Shown: positions 1 to 10,499, counted from the stretch's first letter. The stretch is DNA of 38,361 nucleotides from Acidobacteriota bacterium (GCA_003224725.1 QHZQ01000010.1:1-38361); one strand, 5' to 3'. Notes: generated from the letters alone by a model not told the origin. Numbers and translations are program-made.

Positions 1-2224
1 TGATTATTTTGTCGCGGCCCGCCTTGTCCTCTGCCACTTGAATATGGAGCCTCTCTCTGGCTCCAAGAAGCTGATAAGACTGACCGGCGGACTGCAATTC
101 CTGTTGTACTCTTTCTGCAGAAAGCGGCCGCTTCATCGGATCCTGTGCATTGAGCAACAAGAATGGACGAGGTGCCACTCCAGCTGCAACTTCAGGAAGA
201 TCGAAGTAGCGCAGGACCTCTGGCAGAAAGAGATTCACGTGAACTGCATAATTTCCCGTCTCGATGATTTGTCGATAGCTAAGCAACGCATTGACACTGG
301 CCGTCCCGGCAACACGCCGGTCTAAGGCAGTCACAAACTGTGCCATCAACCCTCCGCCGCCCGCTCCTAATACATAGATCTTACTTGCTTCAACCTCTGA
401 ACGCTGGCTCAAGAGATCCAACGCACGTAATGAATCTTTGATCCGCATTGCCAGCATCGGTTTTCCGATGAGGAAGGAGTTATAAACCAGGTTTTCCTCG
501 ACCCCCAAACTGGGATGGAAATAGTCCACCTTGCTTTCAATTTTGCATTGGGTCTCCCCAAGCCCCCGGGGATCAATGGCACAAACCACAAATCCAATCC
601 CGGTTAACCGCTCTAACAAGCCTCCCTTTTGGGCTTCCATGCCTTTTCCCAACTCATTGAGATAAAGAATAGCAGGAGCCTTGCTTCGCAAGTTTTTGGG
701 CTTAAATATTAAGGTGGGGATGCGTACTCTCGGTTCAGTTTCATAAATCAGCTTTTCTATGGTATATCCATCACGGTCCAGCGTCTCATAGGTATGGACC
801 TCAACATGAGACTCCGGTTCCATAGAATCGTTGAGAACTTCATGGATGTCCCGGCGCAGCTGATTTTGAAACTTTGCCAAATCATCCTTCGAGTGAAGGG
901 TTGGTAGGCGGTATGACCGTTTCGCCAATCGCTGCCGGTTCAAGCTCTGAACTGTCTCGCCTCCCAACGAATCAAGAACCTGACCTGATTCTGTGCAGAG
1001 CAAGTTCTTCTCATTCTCTACCGTAACCGATGATTCCTTGGGATTTTCCGTCTTAGTCAACAACCAGCGTTCGAACCACTGATAAGCTGCCTCGCGCAAT
1101 CCTGTTGACAGGCTGTGCTTTTCATTCACTTCCACTTTGTCCAATTTTGATTCAGCATCCACCAGTTCATAGATTTTCTGAACTTCTTCGTAGGTCACGC
1201 GCGTGCCTTCGATAGGAAAGAAATCCTGTTGGGCCGAACCAATCCGAAGCGGCTTGGGAGCAAAGAGCGCCAGCAACTCGGCGTGATCAACTCCATTGAG
1301 TAGGGTTTCAAAAAGATCCTGTTCGGGATCCCACTCCGGATCAGCCGTAGCTCGGTTCCCCATCCGCCAGTAGAGACTCGTAATGTAGCAGATGGGCATG
1401 GAAACCTTGACCCGTTCGTCCAAGGCAGAGATGTAAGCAGTGAGAGTCCCACCGCCAGACTGTCCAGTCACGCCGATTTTCTTGTGATCTACTTCGGGAC
1501 GGGTTTGCAGGTAATCGATGCTCCGAATGCCGTCCCAGATGCGATAACGCGCCAGATTGTCCCCCAACAAATAAAGTGGATTCCCTACGTAGCCATGCTC
1601 GGGACAAGCCAACTCCATGGGAAATTTCTTTGTCTTGGGGTCGTAACATTGGGAGCGTTCTCCTTGGCCCAGTGGGTCTATCGTCAGGACGGCAAAACCA
1701 CGCCTGGCCAGCGAAGCATGAAATATCTGATACGTCTCGAAAGCCTTGCCATTTTCGCTGTGTCCGCAAGGACTGAAAATACCCGGAATGGGACCGGTGC
1801 GTTCTTTAGGTAAATAAAGCAGGCCGGTGATATAGAACTTGGGAAGGCTCTCGAAAATAACCTTCTCTACCAAGATGTCTCCTTTGTCCAGTTTGCCCAC
1901 CACCCGAGGATTCAGTGGGGTCCGGTCTGGCAAGCCACCGATCATCTTCAGCAAACACTCCCTCAGATACTTTTGACGATGATGTAGCTCCTTGGCATTC
2001 ATTAGATTTTCTATCGCATTGTGGCGGCGCGAGTACTGCTCTCGAGCAACTCCCATGATGAAGTCGTAAACCATCGTTTCATAGAATTTAGCATCGGGAG
2101 AATGGGTAACCACAGCCAGCTCGTCGACTGGTAGGTCGGTCCTTCTGGGTCCACAGAATTGAGTCGACAAAGAAAGGGATATCAAAAGAGCAATAGAAAT
2201 GAAACGCAAATTAAGAATTGACAT
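1..2224 (-). CDS. Secreted alpha/beta-hydrolase (acetyl xylan esterase-like), two tandem hydrolase-like domains, 3' end truncated by window edge
   Basis: Manual translation from ATG at 2224 gives one open frame to position 1 (MSILNLRFISIALLISLSLS...IGVTGQSGGGTLTAYISALDERV...IYVLGAGGGGLMAQ...). Absent from the ORF track, probably because its stop lies outside the window. GxSxG nucleophile elbow in domain 1. Confidence 0.85.
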   Translation of the reverse strand, partial: MSILNLRFISIALLISLSLSTQFCGPRRTDLPVDELAVVTHSPDAKFYETMVYDFIMGVAREQYSRRHNAIENLMNAKELHHRQKYLRECLLKMIGGLPDRTPLNPRVVGKLDKGDILVEKVIFESLPKFYITGLLYLPKERTGPIPGIFSPCGHSENGKAFETYQIFHASLARRGFAVLTIDPLGQGERSQCYDPKTKKFPMELACPEHGYVGNPLYLLGDNLARYRIWDGIRSIDYLQTRPEVDHKKIGVTGQSGGGTLTAYISALDERVKVSMPICYITSLYWRMGNRATADPEWDPEQDLFETLLNGVDHAELLALFAPKPLRIGSAQQDFFPIEGTRVTYEEVQKIYELVDAESKLDKVEVNEKHSLSTGLREAAYQWFERWLLTKTENPKESSVTVENEKNLLCTESGQVLDSLGGETVQSLNRQRLAKRSYRLPTLHSKDDLAKFQNQLRRDIHEVLNDSMEPESHVEVHTYETLDRDGYTIEKLIYETEPRVRIPTLIFKPKNLRSKAPAILYLNELGKGMEAQKGGLLERLTGIGFVVCAIDPRGLGETQCKIESKVDYFHPSLGVEENLVYNSFLIGKPMLAMRIKDSLRALDLLSQRSEVEASKIYVLGAGGGGLMAQFVTALDRRVAGTASVNALLSYRQIIETGNYAVHVNLFLPEVLRYFDLPEVAAGVAPRPFLLLNAQDPMKRPLSAERVQQELQSAGQSYQLLGARERLHIQVAEDKAGRDKII

Positions 2225-2496
2225 TCGGGGCTATTCTCCACGCTCACAAACCCCATATCGTATGACTTTGATTTTTGAAACGCAAACCCAAAACCAGACA
2301 GGAAATAGTGTCCGAAATCGGGACAGATCAACCGATAGAGCCTCATTCCTGAAGCCAGTTTGAGCTTGGCCTTACCCTTTACATCCAATAATTTAGTTAA
2401 AATCGCAAAATTTGGGCTACGACGTGTATCAGTGCGGCTGTTCTGGCTCCCAGGCAGACAGAGAGCGTAATTCCGAGCAACTGGAGATAATTTAGT

Positions 2497-3846
2497 ATGG
2501 AACCCAAAACCCAAAAACTCTTACGGCAAGCAGGCAAGTATGTTCTTTTGGGCAAGCTCACTCTTGCCTTGGAGCAATACTTTGAAATTCATGAACTGGA
2601 GCCTAACGATACAACTATCATCAATACGATCGCAGAGCTGTATGGACGGTTGGAAAACAAGGATGAAGCGTTGAATTGGTATCAAAAGTTAGCGGAAGCA
2701 TTTGAGTACCGAGAGCTTTTTCCAAACGCGATTGCGACCTACAGAAAGATTTTGAAAATTTCGCCAAAGAATCAAGAAGCCCTGGTTCGTATGGCAAACT
2801 TGTACGAGCGTCAAGGGCAGATCGCCAACGCAAAACACCTTTCCAAGATGCTCGCCGAGCAACTCATGAGTTCGGGACAGTATGAAAAGGCGATAGAGAC
2901 TTGTCAAAGGATCTGCCGGCTCGACCCAAGCTGTCCGGAAAACCGTTTGGAGCTGGCGAGGATTCTGGAAAAATTTGGGAAGCAGGAGGAGGCCAGCCAA
3001 GCTTTTCTGATATGCGCGAACCAGCTCGCAGAAGAAGGAGATATGGCGGCAGCCGCAACCGTTACGGAAAGCATTTTCCGCTTGAAGGTCCAGAATAAAG
3101 AGTTCCTTAAGTCTTTCTTCAAGCTCCTCCAAGAAATCGACCTAGTGGAGCAGGGCATGAATTACTTGCATTCCCTTTCCTTGGACCAGGATCCTGATAT
3201 CAAAGTGATGTTATTTGAGGTGTTCCTGCAGCAGGGGGATCTCGAACCCTCGCAAAGGTATTTGCTTGAGGGCGTGTGCAAGGACCCGCGCCTGTATCCG
3301 GCCACTCTGAAGCTGCTCCAGGAATTGATTGCCAAGAAGAACCTGGATGCCAATTTAGAGGTCGCCGAAGCACTCATTGAAAGTGCAATCCAACTACACG
3401 ATGAAGTCAACCTCAAAGTTAGATTGGACTCACTCATGGAGGTGGACCCATCGAATATTCGCACCCTCAAGATCCTCACTGCTCTTCTAATCCGCATGAA
3501 TGACAGGCAGGGATTGGAAGGATGCTTAAAACGATTAGTCATACTGGAACTACAAGACGGTAATCTGCGCGAAGGGCGGGACAATCTTAACAAATTGGCC
3601 GCGTGTGGGCAGAACAATTTTTATGTCGATCTCTTGAGCCTGTTAGATAAGGGCATGTGTCAAGACTCCTCTCAAAATCTGCAAGAAGTCTGTCAGCAGG
3701 TTATCCAAGCACTCCGACAAGGAAGTCTGGTAACCGAAGAGCCCATGTGTATCATGGGAAAGCCTGTGGAGGTCGCGGATTTAGACTTGGGAATGGGACT
3801 CGGAATTGAAGTTGAAGAAGATCTCTTTGCTGAGTCTAGGCTCTAG
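2497..3846 (+). CDS. Tetratricopeptide-repeat protein
   Basis: 449-aa ORF with repeated TPR-like helices (e.g. YEKAIETCQRICRLDPSCPENRLELARILEKFGKQEEA). Confidence 0.8.
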   Translation: MEPKTQKLLRQAGKYVLLGKLTLALEQYFEIHELEPNDTTIINTIAELYGRLENKDEALNWYQKLAEAFEYRELFPNAIATYRKILKISPKNQEALVRMANLYERQGQIANAKHLSKMLAEQLMSSGQYEKAIETCQRICRLDPSCPENRLELARILEKFGKQEEASQAFLICANQLAEEGDMAAAATVTESIFRLKVQNKEFLKSFFKLLQEIDLVEQGMNYLHSLSLDQDPDIKVMLFEVFLQQGDLEPSQRYLLEGVCKDPRLYPATLKLLQELIAKKNLDANLEVAEALIESAIQLHDEVNLKVRLDSLMEVDPSNIRTLKILTALLIRMNDRQGLEGCLKRLVILELQDGNLREGRDNLNKLAACGQNNFYVDLLSLLDKGMCQDSSQNLQEVCQQVIQALRQGSLVTEEPMCIMGKPVEVADLDLGMGLGIEVEEDLFAESRL

Positions 3847-4048
3847 AAGTCTTACAAGGTCTAAGAACGACAAATCTCTTTTATAAATCCTAACAAATAT
3901 ACTTGAAAACTCCCCGGCTGCCACCACCCCTAGGCTCGCTGAGAAGGGGGCTCGGGGATAAGCTTGTCCAAAAACTGGCGAGTGGCCTTCAGCCACTGAG
4001 ATGGAGTGTAACTCAATCGACATTCGCCGGTCGAAACCGATGACTTCG

Positions 4049-5086
4049 CTAGGGTGATGAGAGCACAGGCGACCCTGCTTCTCTTAACACTTCGTTGAGG
4101 ATACTCAGATCGGCGATGTTGCCAATATCCCCACCTTTTAGGTACTTCAGTTCTAGAGATCGTTCAAAAAAAGCCTGAAGTGAGGGCAGGATCGGATCCC
4201 AAGTCAACTCTATTCGATTAAAAGCTTCGTCCAAGATAGTTTCGGGAATGGGCTTCCGCGTCAGCCTGGCTATCTCCTGATTGAGGATCCTCTTAGCCTC
4301 CATAGGATTCTGTTGAATCCATTGAGTGACTTTGACATGTGCCCTTAACCATTCTCTGACTAAATCAGGTTGTCCTTCGAGAAGCTTTTTTGAAGCAACC
4401 ACGATAGTTGTCGCGAACTTCCGGTTGGGCCAGAGGTCACGCTCATCCAATTGTATTCTCCCATTTCCATTGTTTACTAAGATTGAGCCCCATGGTTCAG
4501 GAACCCAAGCAGCGTCAATTTCCTTGCGAAGAAAGAGTGTAAGGATGTCCGCGTTGGCAATTGGTAGAATCTCAACTGTGCCACCCTTTTCCTTGGGTTC
4601 ATAACCCAATCGCTTCAGGTAGATTCGGAGAGAAATGTCCTGAGAATTTCCAATCTGTGGGGATGCAAAACGCTTTCCGAAGTAATCTTCTTTATTCTTG
4701 AGTTGAACATCCTGACGTGTTACAAAAACAGCCCCGCCACTTGCGGCTCCTGAAATAACCCTCAACTCCCGCCCTCCAGTGCGTATGTAACCAGTGATGG
4801 CAGGGCTAGGCCCCACATACGCGACGTCCAGTTCCCCGGCAAGAAACGCTTCGATGGCTGCGGGCCCTGCGCTGAATACTTTTACAGTCAGATCCATTTC
4901 TTTTCCGAGGTATTCTTTAAACGTTCCCCGAGCCAGACCGATGATGGGCTGAGCGTGAGTGATATTGGGGAAATAACCGAGGCGAAGACGTAGCCTTGAA
5001 CCTGTAGCCGGTTTCTTACATCCCACCGGTACTGAAATCAAAGAGAAAAGCAGCAATCCAAGCAAAAAATGCAGTCTAGTTGGCAA
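4049..5086 (-). CDS. ABC transporter substrate-binding lipoprotein, aliphatic sulfonate/nitrate/taurine (SsuA/TauA/NrtA-like) type
   Basis: Lipoprotein signal (LLLFSLISVPVGC) then LRLGYFPNITHAQPIIGLARGTFKEYLG...SAGPAAIEAFLAGELDVAYVGPSPAI...IDAAWVPEPWG. Confidence 0.88.
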   Translation of the reverse strand: MPTRLHFLLGLLLFSLISVPVGCKKPATGSRLRLRLGYFPNITHAQPIIGLARGTFKEYLGKEMDLTVKVFSAGPAAIEAFLAGELDVAYVGPSPAITGYIRTGGRELRVISGAASGGAVFVTRQDVQLKNKEDYFGKRFASPQIGNSQDISLRIYLKRLGYEPKEKGGTVEILPIANADILTLFLRKEIDAAWVPEPWGSILVNNGNGRIQLDERDLWPNRKFATTIVVASKKLLEGQPDLVREWLRAHVKVTQWIQQNPMEAKRILNQEIARLTRKPIPETILDEAFNRIELTWDPILPSLQAFFERSLELKYLKGGDIGNIADLSILNEVLREAGSPVLSSP

Positions 5087-5198
5087 GGGGAGGAAATACC
5101 GATAGGGTCCTTCACAGTAAAGGAGAGAGTATAACCGAAACTTTGTAAAGCGAAAGGGAAATGGTAAGATTCAACACTCCGACCCTTAAAAGAGACCA

Positions 5199-6272
5199 AT
5201 GGACCAGTCTGACGAGCTAAAGAGATTCTTGGAAAGGTTATTGACAATGTTCCATATGATGAATTCCAGGCGTGACTTTCTGAAATATGGTGGTGCAATT
5301 CCTTGGGCAATACTGGCAGGAAGAGGCATGTCTGCCACTCCCAGACTACAAATGTCTAAAATCGAACGCGTGAAAGCTGTTTTGCGCGGCGAACGGGTGG
5401 ATCGGCTTCCTTTCTCCTTCTGGCATCATTTCGGCCTAGAAAAATCTCCGGGCGAAAAACATGCAGAGGCCACTCTAGCTTTCTATCGCAGGTTTGACTT
5501 CGACCTGGTTAAGGTTATGAGTGACTTCCCGTATCCCGTACCTAAAAGCCTGGACAAGATTGCGACCAAGGAAGACTGGGAGCAACTCGAGATCTTAAAA
5601 AACCCCTTTCCCGAACAAATCAAAGCATTGCGGATAATTCACAAGGAGTTGAAGGGTCAGGCACCTTTTGTAGAGACCATATTTCAATCCTGGACCGTGG
5701 CGGAGAAGCTGTCCTCCCGGGAAACGATGCAAAAGTTGAAGGACCAAAATCCGAATTTACTGAAGAAGGTGCTCCGAGTCATTTCTGAGTCTCAGGCTAA
5801 CCATGCGCGGTTAGCCCTGGAAGCTGGTGCAGCCGGAATTTTTCTAGCGGTCGCGGCAGCAGACGATCTAGTGATGAATTCGCAAGATTATCTGAAGTTT
5901 GTCCGGGAATCCGACCTGATTATTCTCGAGGCTACCAAGGGACGAAGTTACCTCAACATCCTGCATCTTCATGGCAACAAAGTTCACTTTGACAGCTCCG
6001 TGACCTATCCCGTTCAGGTGATTAACTACTCGGTGCACGGAACCGGAATGGACCTTGCTACAGCCAAGAAAAAATTTTCCGGTACCCTGATGGGTGGCTT
6101 GGATGAAGTCAAGATTGCCCGCTTGGGTGAAAGCGAATTAAGATCTGAAATCCAGCAAGCAATCTTGGCGACGCAGAAACGCCGTCTGATTCTTGCACCA
6201 GGATGTTCAGTACCCAACGACATTGCGGATGAACCACTTTTGAAAGTAAGAGACTTAGTCCAAAAATCCTGA
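5199..6272 (+). CDS. Uroporphyrinogen decarboxylase (URO-D/MtaA-like) family protein with predicted Tat signal; start may be 5247, 5256 or 5259
   Basis: MSKIERVKAVLRGERVDRLPFSFWHHFG... and LMGGLDEVKIARLGESELRSEIQQAI...LILAPGCSVPNDI resemble URO-D family proteins; N-terminus has SRRDFLKYGG. Confidence 0.8.
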   Translation: MDQSDELKRFLERLLTMFHMMNSRRDFLKYGGAIPWAILAGRGMSATPRLQMSKIERVKAVLRGERVDRLPFSFWHHFGLEKSPGEKHAEATLAFYRRFDFDLVKVMSDFPYPVPKSLDKIATKEDWEQLEILKNPFPEQIKALRIIHKELKGQAPFVETIFQSWTVAEKLSSRETMQKLKDQNPNLLKKVLRVISESQANHARLALEAGAAGIFLAVAAADDLVMNSQDYLKFVRESDLIILEATKGRSYLNILHLHGNKVHFDSSVTYPVQVINYSVHGTGMDLATAKKKFSGTLMGGLDEVKIARLGESELRSEIQQAILATQKRRLILAPGCSVPNDIADEPLLKVRDLVQKS

Positions 6273-6572
6273 CGGGAAACCATTTGTCTTACCTATTTGA
6301 TCCAGACCTCCAGGCCCCACCTGTTTGTAAGACCGGCGTAACAAGGCCATTCAAAACGAAGATTCAGGCAGGCATTGCCGGGCTGTGTGAGGAATTCGTT
6401 GCTGGTGGCGAGAAGTCCCTTTTCGACCGCATGAAAGGATGTTCGGGTCTCCTCCAGCTGATGCCACCGGATTCAACTTGGGCTTTCGTCTTGGTAAGTA
6501 ATTCTGTTGACTCGACTGTTGTTCGGTCAGCTGTGTCAGAAGGTAACTCGAAGCGTAAATGGAGAAATCGTT

Positions 6573-7913
6573 TCAGCCCAGGTCAGGCAATTTCATTCGG
6601 CCAAACCTTTTCCCAAAAATTCCGCTGCCGACTTGTTTCATCATTTTTCTGGCCTGGACATATTGCTTCAGAAGTTGATTAACTTGCTGCACAGAGGTGC
6701 CACTTCCCCTTGCAATCCTTTTTCTGCGACTTCCATTAATAATTTGATGATGGTTCCTTTCTTTGGGGGTCATGGAATTAATAATGGCCTCGATGTGCAG
6801 CAGTTCCTTTTCATCCACCTTAACTTTGGTGAGTTCTTTGAACGGGCCAACCTGTGGGAGCATTGACAATATTTGCTCTAAAGGCCCAAGCTTTCTCATC
6901 TGGCGCAGTTGGTCCCGAAAATCCTCCAGGGTAAAAGAGTCGGAACGCAGCTTTTTTTCGAACTCGAGTGCCTTCTTATGATCAATGGCCTCCTCTGCTT
7001 TTTCGATCAAAGAAAGAACGTCGCCCATTCCCAGAATGCGAGAGACCAGGCGATCAGGATGGAAGAGTTCCAGAGCATCGTACTTTTCCCCTACACCCAC
7101 AAACTTTATGGGCTGACCTGTCACGGTTTTGATCGACAAGGCCGCTCCGCCCCTGGCATCCCCATCCAATTTAGTCAAAATAACCCCGGTTAGACCCAGT
7201 TGATTATGAAATTCTTGAGCGCTCTTGACAGCATCTTGGCCCGTCATGGCGTCTGCAACAAATAAGATTTCCGACGGGTTAGCTAATTCTTTTACTTTTC
7301 GAAGTTCTTGCATGAGTTGTTCATCGATGTGAAGCCGCCCCGCTGTGTCAATTAACAGAACATCGTAGCCCGAATTTCCCGCCTCACGCAGGGCCTCCCG
7401 ACAGAGCTTTAGAGGATCATCCACGCCTTCCCCTGCGTAAACGGAAACGTCGACTTCCCTCGCAATAATAGATAACTGCTCTCGAGCAGCCGGGCGATAA
7501 ACGTCGATAGAGACCAGATACGACCGATGTCCATTGCGATTCAACCACCGAGCCAATTTGCCAGTTGAGGTGGTTTTGCCCGAACCCTGCAGGCCAACTA
7601 TGAGAAACACGCTCGGAAGCTTTGCAGAGAAATTCAGTCTTGGCGAGGTTCCTCCAAGAGTCTCCACCAGTTCATCCCTGACGATTTTAATGACCTGATG
7701 GCTGGGAGACAGGCTTTCCATAACTTCCTGACCTAACGCTCTTACTTTGATCCTCTCAATAAATTGCTTAACGACCTTGAAGTTGACATCAGCCTCCAGG
7801 AGAGCTAAACGAATTTCTCTCAAGGCCTGTTCAATGTGGTCGGGAGAAAGCTTCCCTTCACCTCTGAGATTTCTGAAAATCGTCTGAAGTTTTTGGGATA
7901 ATTGATCGAGCAT
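6573..7913 (-). CDS. ffh: Signal recognition particle protein Ffh (SRP54 GTPase)
   Basis: GLQGSGKTTSTGKLARWL, DTAGRLHIDEQLM, TKLDGDARGGAALS, and a Met-rich C-terminal M domain. Confidence 0.98.
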   Translation of the reverse strand: MLDQLSQKLQTIFRNLRGEGKLSPDHIEQALREIRLALLEADVNFKVVKQFIERIKVRALGQEVMESLSPSHQVIKIVRDELVETLGGTSPRLNFSAKLPSVFLIVGLQGSGKTTSTGKLARWLNRNGHRSYLVSIDVYRPAAREQLSIIAREVDVSVYAGEGVDDPLKLCREALREAGNSGYDVLLIDTAGRLHIDEQLMQELRKVKELANPSEILFVADAMTGQDAVKSAQEFHNQLGLTGVILTKLDGDARGGAALSIKTVTGQPIKFVGVGEKYDALELFHPDRLVSRILGMGDVLSLIEKAEEAIDHKKALEFEKKLRSDSFTLEDFRDQLRQMRKLGPLEQILSMLPQVGPFKELTKVKVDEKELLHIEAIINSMTPKERNHHQIINGSRRKRIARGSGTSVQQVNQLLKQYVQARKMMKQVGSGIFGKRFGRMKLPDLG

Positions 7914-8701
7914 TAATTCTCTGAAAGTTTAAGGCAGAAACGTCGAATGCTCCGTGCTAAACCTGTGTCAGCGTCCACCTCAAGTTCGACCGCGTTAATT
8001 CTTACATCGCCTGTGGCCGTTTCGAATTTAGCCGGGATTTGATTAATGAATTTGGGTTGGATGATTTCTTTGTTAACTCCAATGACGGAGTCGTGTGGGC
8101 CTGTCATCCCCACATCGGTGATATAAGCTGTACCCAGGGGCAGAATTTGTTCGTCAGCCGTCGGCACATGGGTGTGTGTTCCCACAATGGCGGAGACCTT
8201 TCCATCAAAATACCATCCAAAAGCCTGTTTTTCGGCTGTGGCCTCGGCATGAAAATCGACGAAGATCGTTCTAATCTCTTGGTTCAAGTCTCGAAGTAGA
8301 CTTTCGGCTATTCGAAAGGGACAGTCAATGGCAGGCATGAAAACCCGGCCCTGGAGATTGATAACCGCAAACGGCTTTCCGTTCCGCGTCTTGCCCACAA
8401 ACATACCACGCCCCGGTGCCGAGGGAGGATAATTTGCCGGCCGAAGCAAGCGCGGCTCTAAGTCAAAATAATTCAGGACCTCCTTTTTATCCCAAATATG
8501 ATTGCCGGAAGTCAGGACGTCAATCTGTAGGCTCAGAAGTTCCTCTGCCAGACGGGGAGTGATTCCGTTTCCCGAAGCTGTGTTTTCAGCATTGGCAATA
8601 CATAAATCAATTGCCCGCTCCTCAAGAATATTGGCCAGATGATTCTTGAGTGCGTCCCTGCCCGGGCGCCCGACAATGTCTCCAACGAATAAAATCTTCA
8701 T
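7913..8701 (-). CDS. ymdB: YmdB-family metallophosphoesterase
   Basis: MKILFVGDIVGRPGRDALKNHL...NAENTASGNGIT...SGNHIWDKKE...VDFHAEATAEKQAFGWY; 1-nt overlap (TAATG) with ffh. Confidence 0.93.
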   Translation of the reverse strand: MKILFVGDIVGRPGRDALKNHLANILEERAIDLCIANAENTASGNGITPRLAEELLSLQIDVLTSGNHIWDKKEVLNYFDLEPRLLRPANYPPSAPGRGMFVGKTRNGKPFAVINLQGRVFMPAIDCPFRIAESLLRDLNQEIRTIFVDFHAEATAEKQAFGWYFDGKVSAIVGTHTHVPTADEQILPLGTAYITDVGMTGPHDSVIGVNKEIIQPKFINQIPAKFETATGDVRINAVELEVDADTGLARSIRRFCLKLSEN

Positions 8702-8703
8702 TA

Positions 8704-10266
8704 TTATCGAGCATACTCCACAACTCGCATCTCACGGATCACGGTCACTTTAATCTGTCCGGGATATTGCAGTTCATTCTCAATCTTTCTGGCGATGTCC
8801 TTGGTCAGCCAGAAAGCCTGTTCGTCGCTAACCTTATCACTCTCCACCATAATCCGGATTTCACGTCCTGCCTGCAGGGCATAGCATTTGGACACACCCT
8901 CGAAAGAATCCACCAGACTCTCTAATTTCTCCAAGCGCTTGACATAGGTTTCCAGTATTTCCCGGCGAGCTCCTGGACGAGCGGCAGAAAGAGCGTCCGC
9001 GGCCTGGACCAACTGAGCTTCGACAGTGCGAAATTCCACGTCGAAGTGATGGGCTTCCATGGCATGAATGACCTCTTCGCTCTCGCCGCATTTACGCGCG
9101 ACCTGGACTCCAAGCTGGATATGAGTTCCTTCGACCTCGCGGTCGATGGCTTTGCCAATATCATGAATTAACCCGGCACGCTTGGCTACCGCCACGTTGG
9201 CTCCTATTTCTGCAGCCATCATGCCAGCGAGACTCGCCACTTCCTTAGAGTGATTCAAGACATTCTGGCCATAGCTGGTTCGATACCTGAGCCGTCCCAA
9301 AAGCCTGATGATCTCAGGGTGAAAGTCACGGATTCCCAATTCAAGAGTTGCTGCCTCACCCTCTTGTTGGATCTTAACATCAAGCTCCTTCTTCACCCTA
9401 TCAACGACCTCTTCAATGCGGGCCGGATGGATGCGGCCATCCGAGATCAATTTTTCAATAGACATTTTAGCGATTTCTCGCCGAATGGGATCGAATCCCG
9501 ACAAAATAATGGCCTCCGGTGTGTCGTCAATGATCAAATCAACTCCTGTAGCTACTTCTAAAGCTCGTATGTTTCTTCCTTCTCGACCAATGATTCGACC
9601 TTTCATTTCATCACTGGGAAGATCAACCACCGAGACCGCTGTCTCCACGACGTGCTCACCGGCACAGCGCTGAATGCAGGTACTTATGATTTTCTTGGCT
9701 TCTTCTTGGGCTGTAACTTTCGTCTCCTCTTCGATCTTTTTAATCATGCCAACAGCCTCGTGTTTGGCATCAGCTTCCATCTGTTTCAGCAACTGCCTCT
9801 TCGCCTCCTCTGCGGAAAGCCCAGAATGCATCTCCAGTTGGCGCTTTTGCTCCGCCAACAACTCCCTGGCTTTTCTTTCGTCAAAAGCAACTTCGCGTTC
9901 CCGGTCGCTAAGCTTTTTCTCTTTTTGGGAAAGCTCCCTTTCCCTCTGCGTCAGCGCTTGATCTTTTCTTTCGAGAAGCTCTTCCCTCTGGTTATGGCGT
10001 TTCTCCAGACCTTGTAACTCTAGTTTTCGATCTCTGGTTTGTTTTTCAACTTCGGCGCGAAGGCTAAGAATTTTATCCTTGGCTTCCAGCAACGCCTCTT
10101 TTTTAATGTGTTCAGCTTCCTTCTTAGAGTCTCCAACAATTTTCTGAGCAGTCTGTTCTGCCGCTTTTATAGAACTTAAAACCTGTCTGGCTTTTAAAAG
10201 CATCACAGAGAGCACAATGATTAAGCCAACCGCCACAGTAAGTGCTAAGTAAGCTACGGGGTTCAT
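8704..10266 (-). CDS. rny: Ribonuclease Y
   Basis: N-terminal membrane helix and coiled coil, KH motif GRIIGREGRNIRALE, HD domain (LNHSKEVASLAG...GLIHDIGKAID). Confidence 0.97.
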   Translation of the reverse strand: MNPVAYLALTVAVGLIIVLSVMLLKARQVLSSIKAAEQTAQKIVGDSKKEAEHIKKEALLEAKDKILSLRAEVEKQTRDRKLELQGLEKRHNQREELLERKDQALTQRERELSQKEKKLSDREREVAFDERKARELLAEQKRQLEMHSGLSAEEAKRQLLKQMEADAKHEAVGMIKKIEEETKVTAQEEAKKIISTCIQRCAGEHVVETAVSVVDLPSDEMKGRIIGREGRNIRALEVATGVDLIIDDTPEAIILSGFDPIRREIAKMSIEKLISDGRIHPARIEEVVDRVKKELDVKIQQEGEAATLELGIRDFHPEIIRLLGRLRYRTSYGQNVLNHSKEVASLAGMMAAEIGANVAVAKRAGLIHDIGKAIDREVEGTHIQLGVQVARKCGESEEVIHAMEAHHFDVEFRTVEAQLVQAADALSAARPGARREILETYVKRLEKLESLVDSFEGVSKCYALQAGREIRIMVESDKVSDEQAFWLTKDIARKIENELQYPGQIKVTVIREMRVVEYAR

Positions 10267-10499
10267 AGTCTCTCCTCAATAGTTTCAACCCGTAAACTCG
10301 TTCCTGGGAAATGACCGGAGCAGGCATCAGGCGTGCGGTTACAGCTAACGATACATGAGTCATCACGATTATTCCATTTCCCAATTGACGGTTTACGAAA
10401 GCATCATCAGCGTGCTACGTACTAACGTTTTGATTATAGTCCAGTGAATAGCGAATTACAATAAAAGGGATTCCGAGAGTCTCCAGCGAGGATATAAAA

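Noticed and set aside
38-325. 95-aa plus-strand ORF and the small minus ORFs at 409-597, 1195-1452 and 1341-1769
   Set aside because: All lie in other frames of the edge-truncated hydrolase gene found by manual translation.
6284-6866. Plus-strand ORFs of 132 and 119 aa after the URO-D gene
   Set aside because: Overlap ffh antisense and show no family signature; the ~300-bp gap itself remains unexplained.
9250-10017. Plus-strand ORFs of 85-121 aa opposite rny
   Set aside because: Antisense shadows of the conserved RNase Y coding frame.
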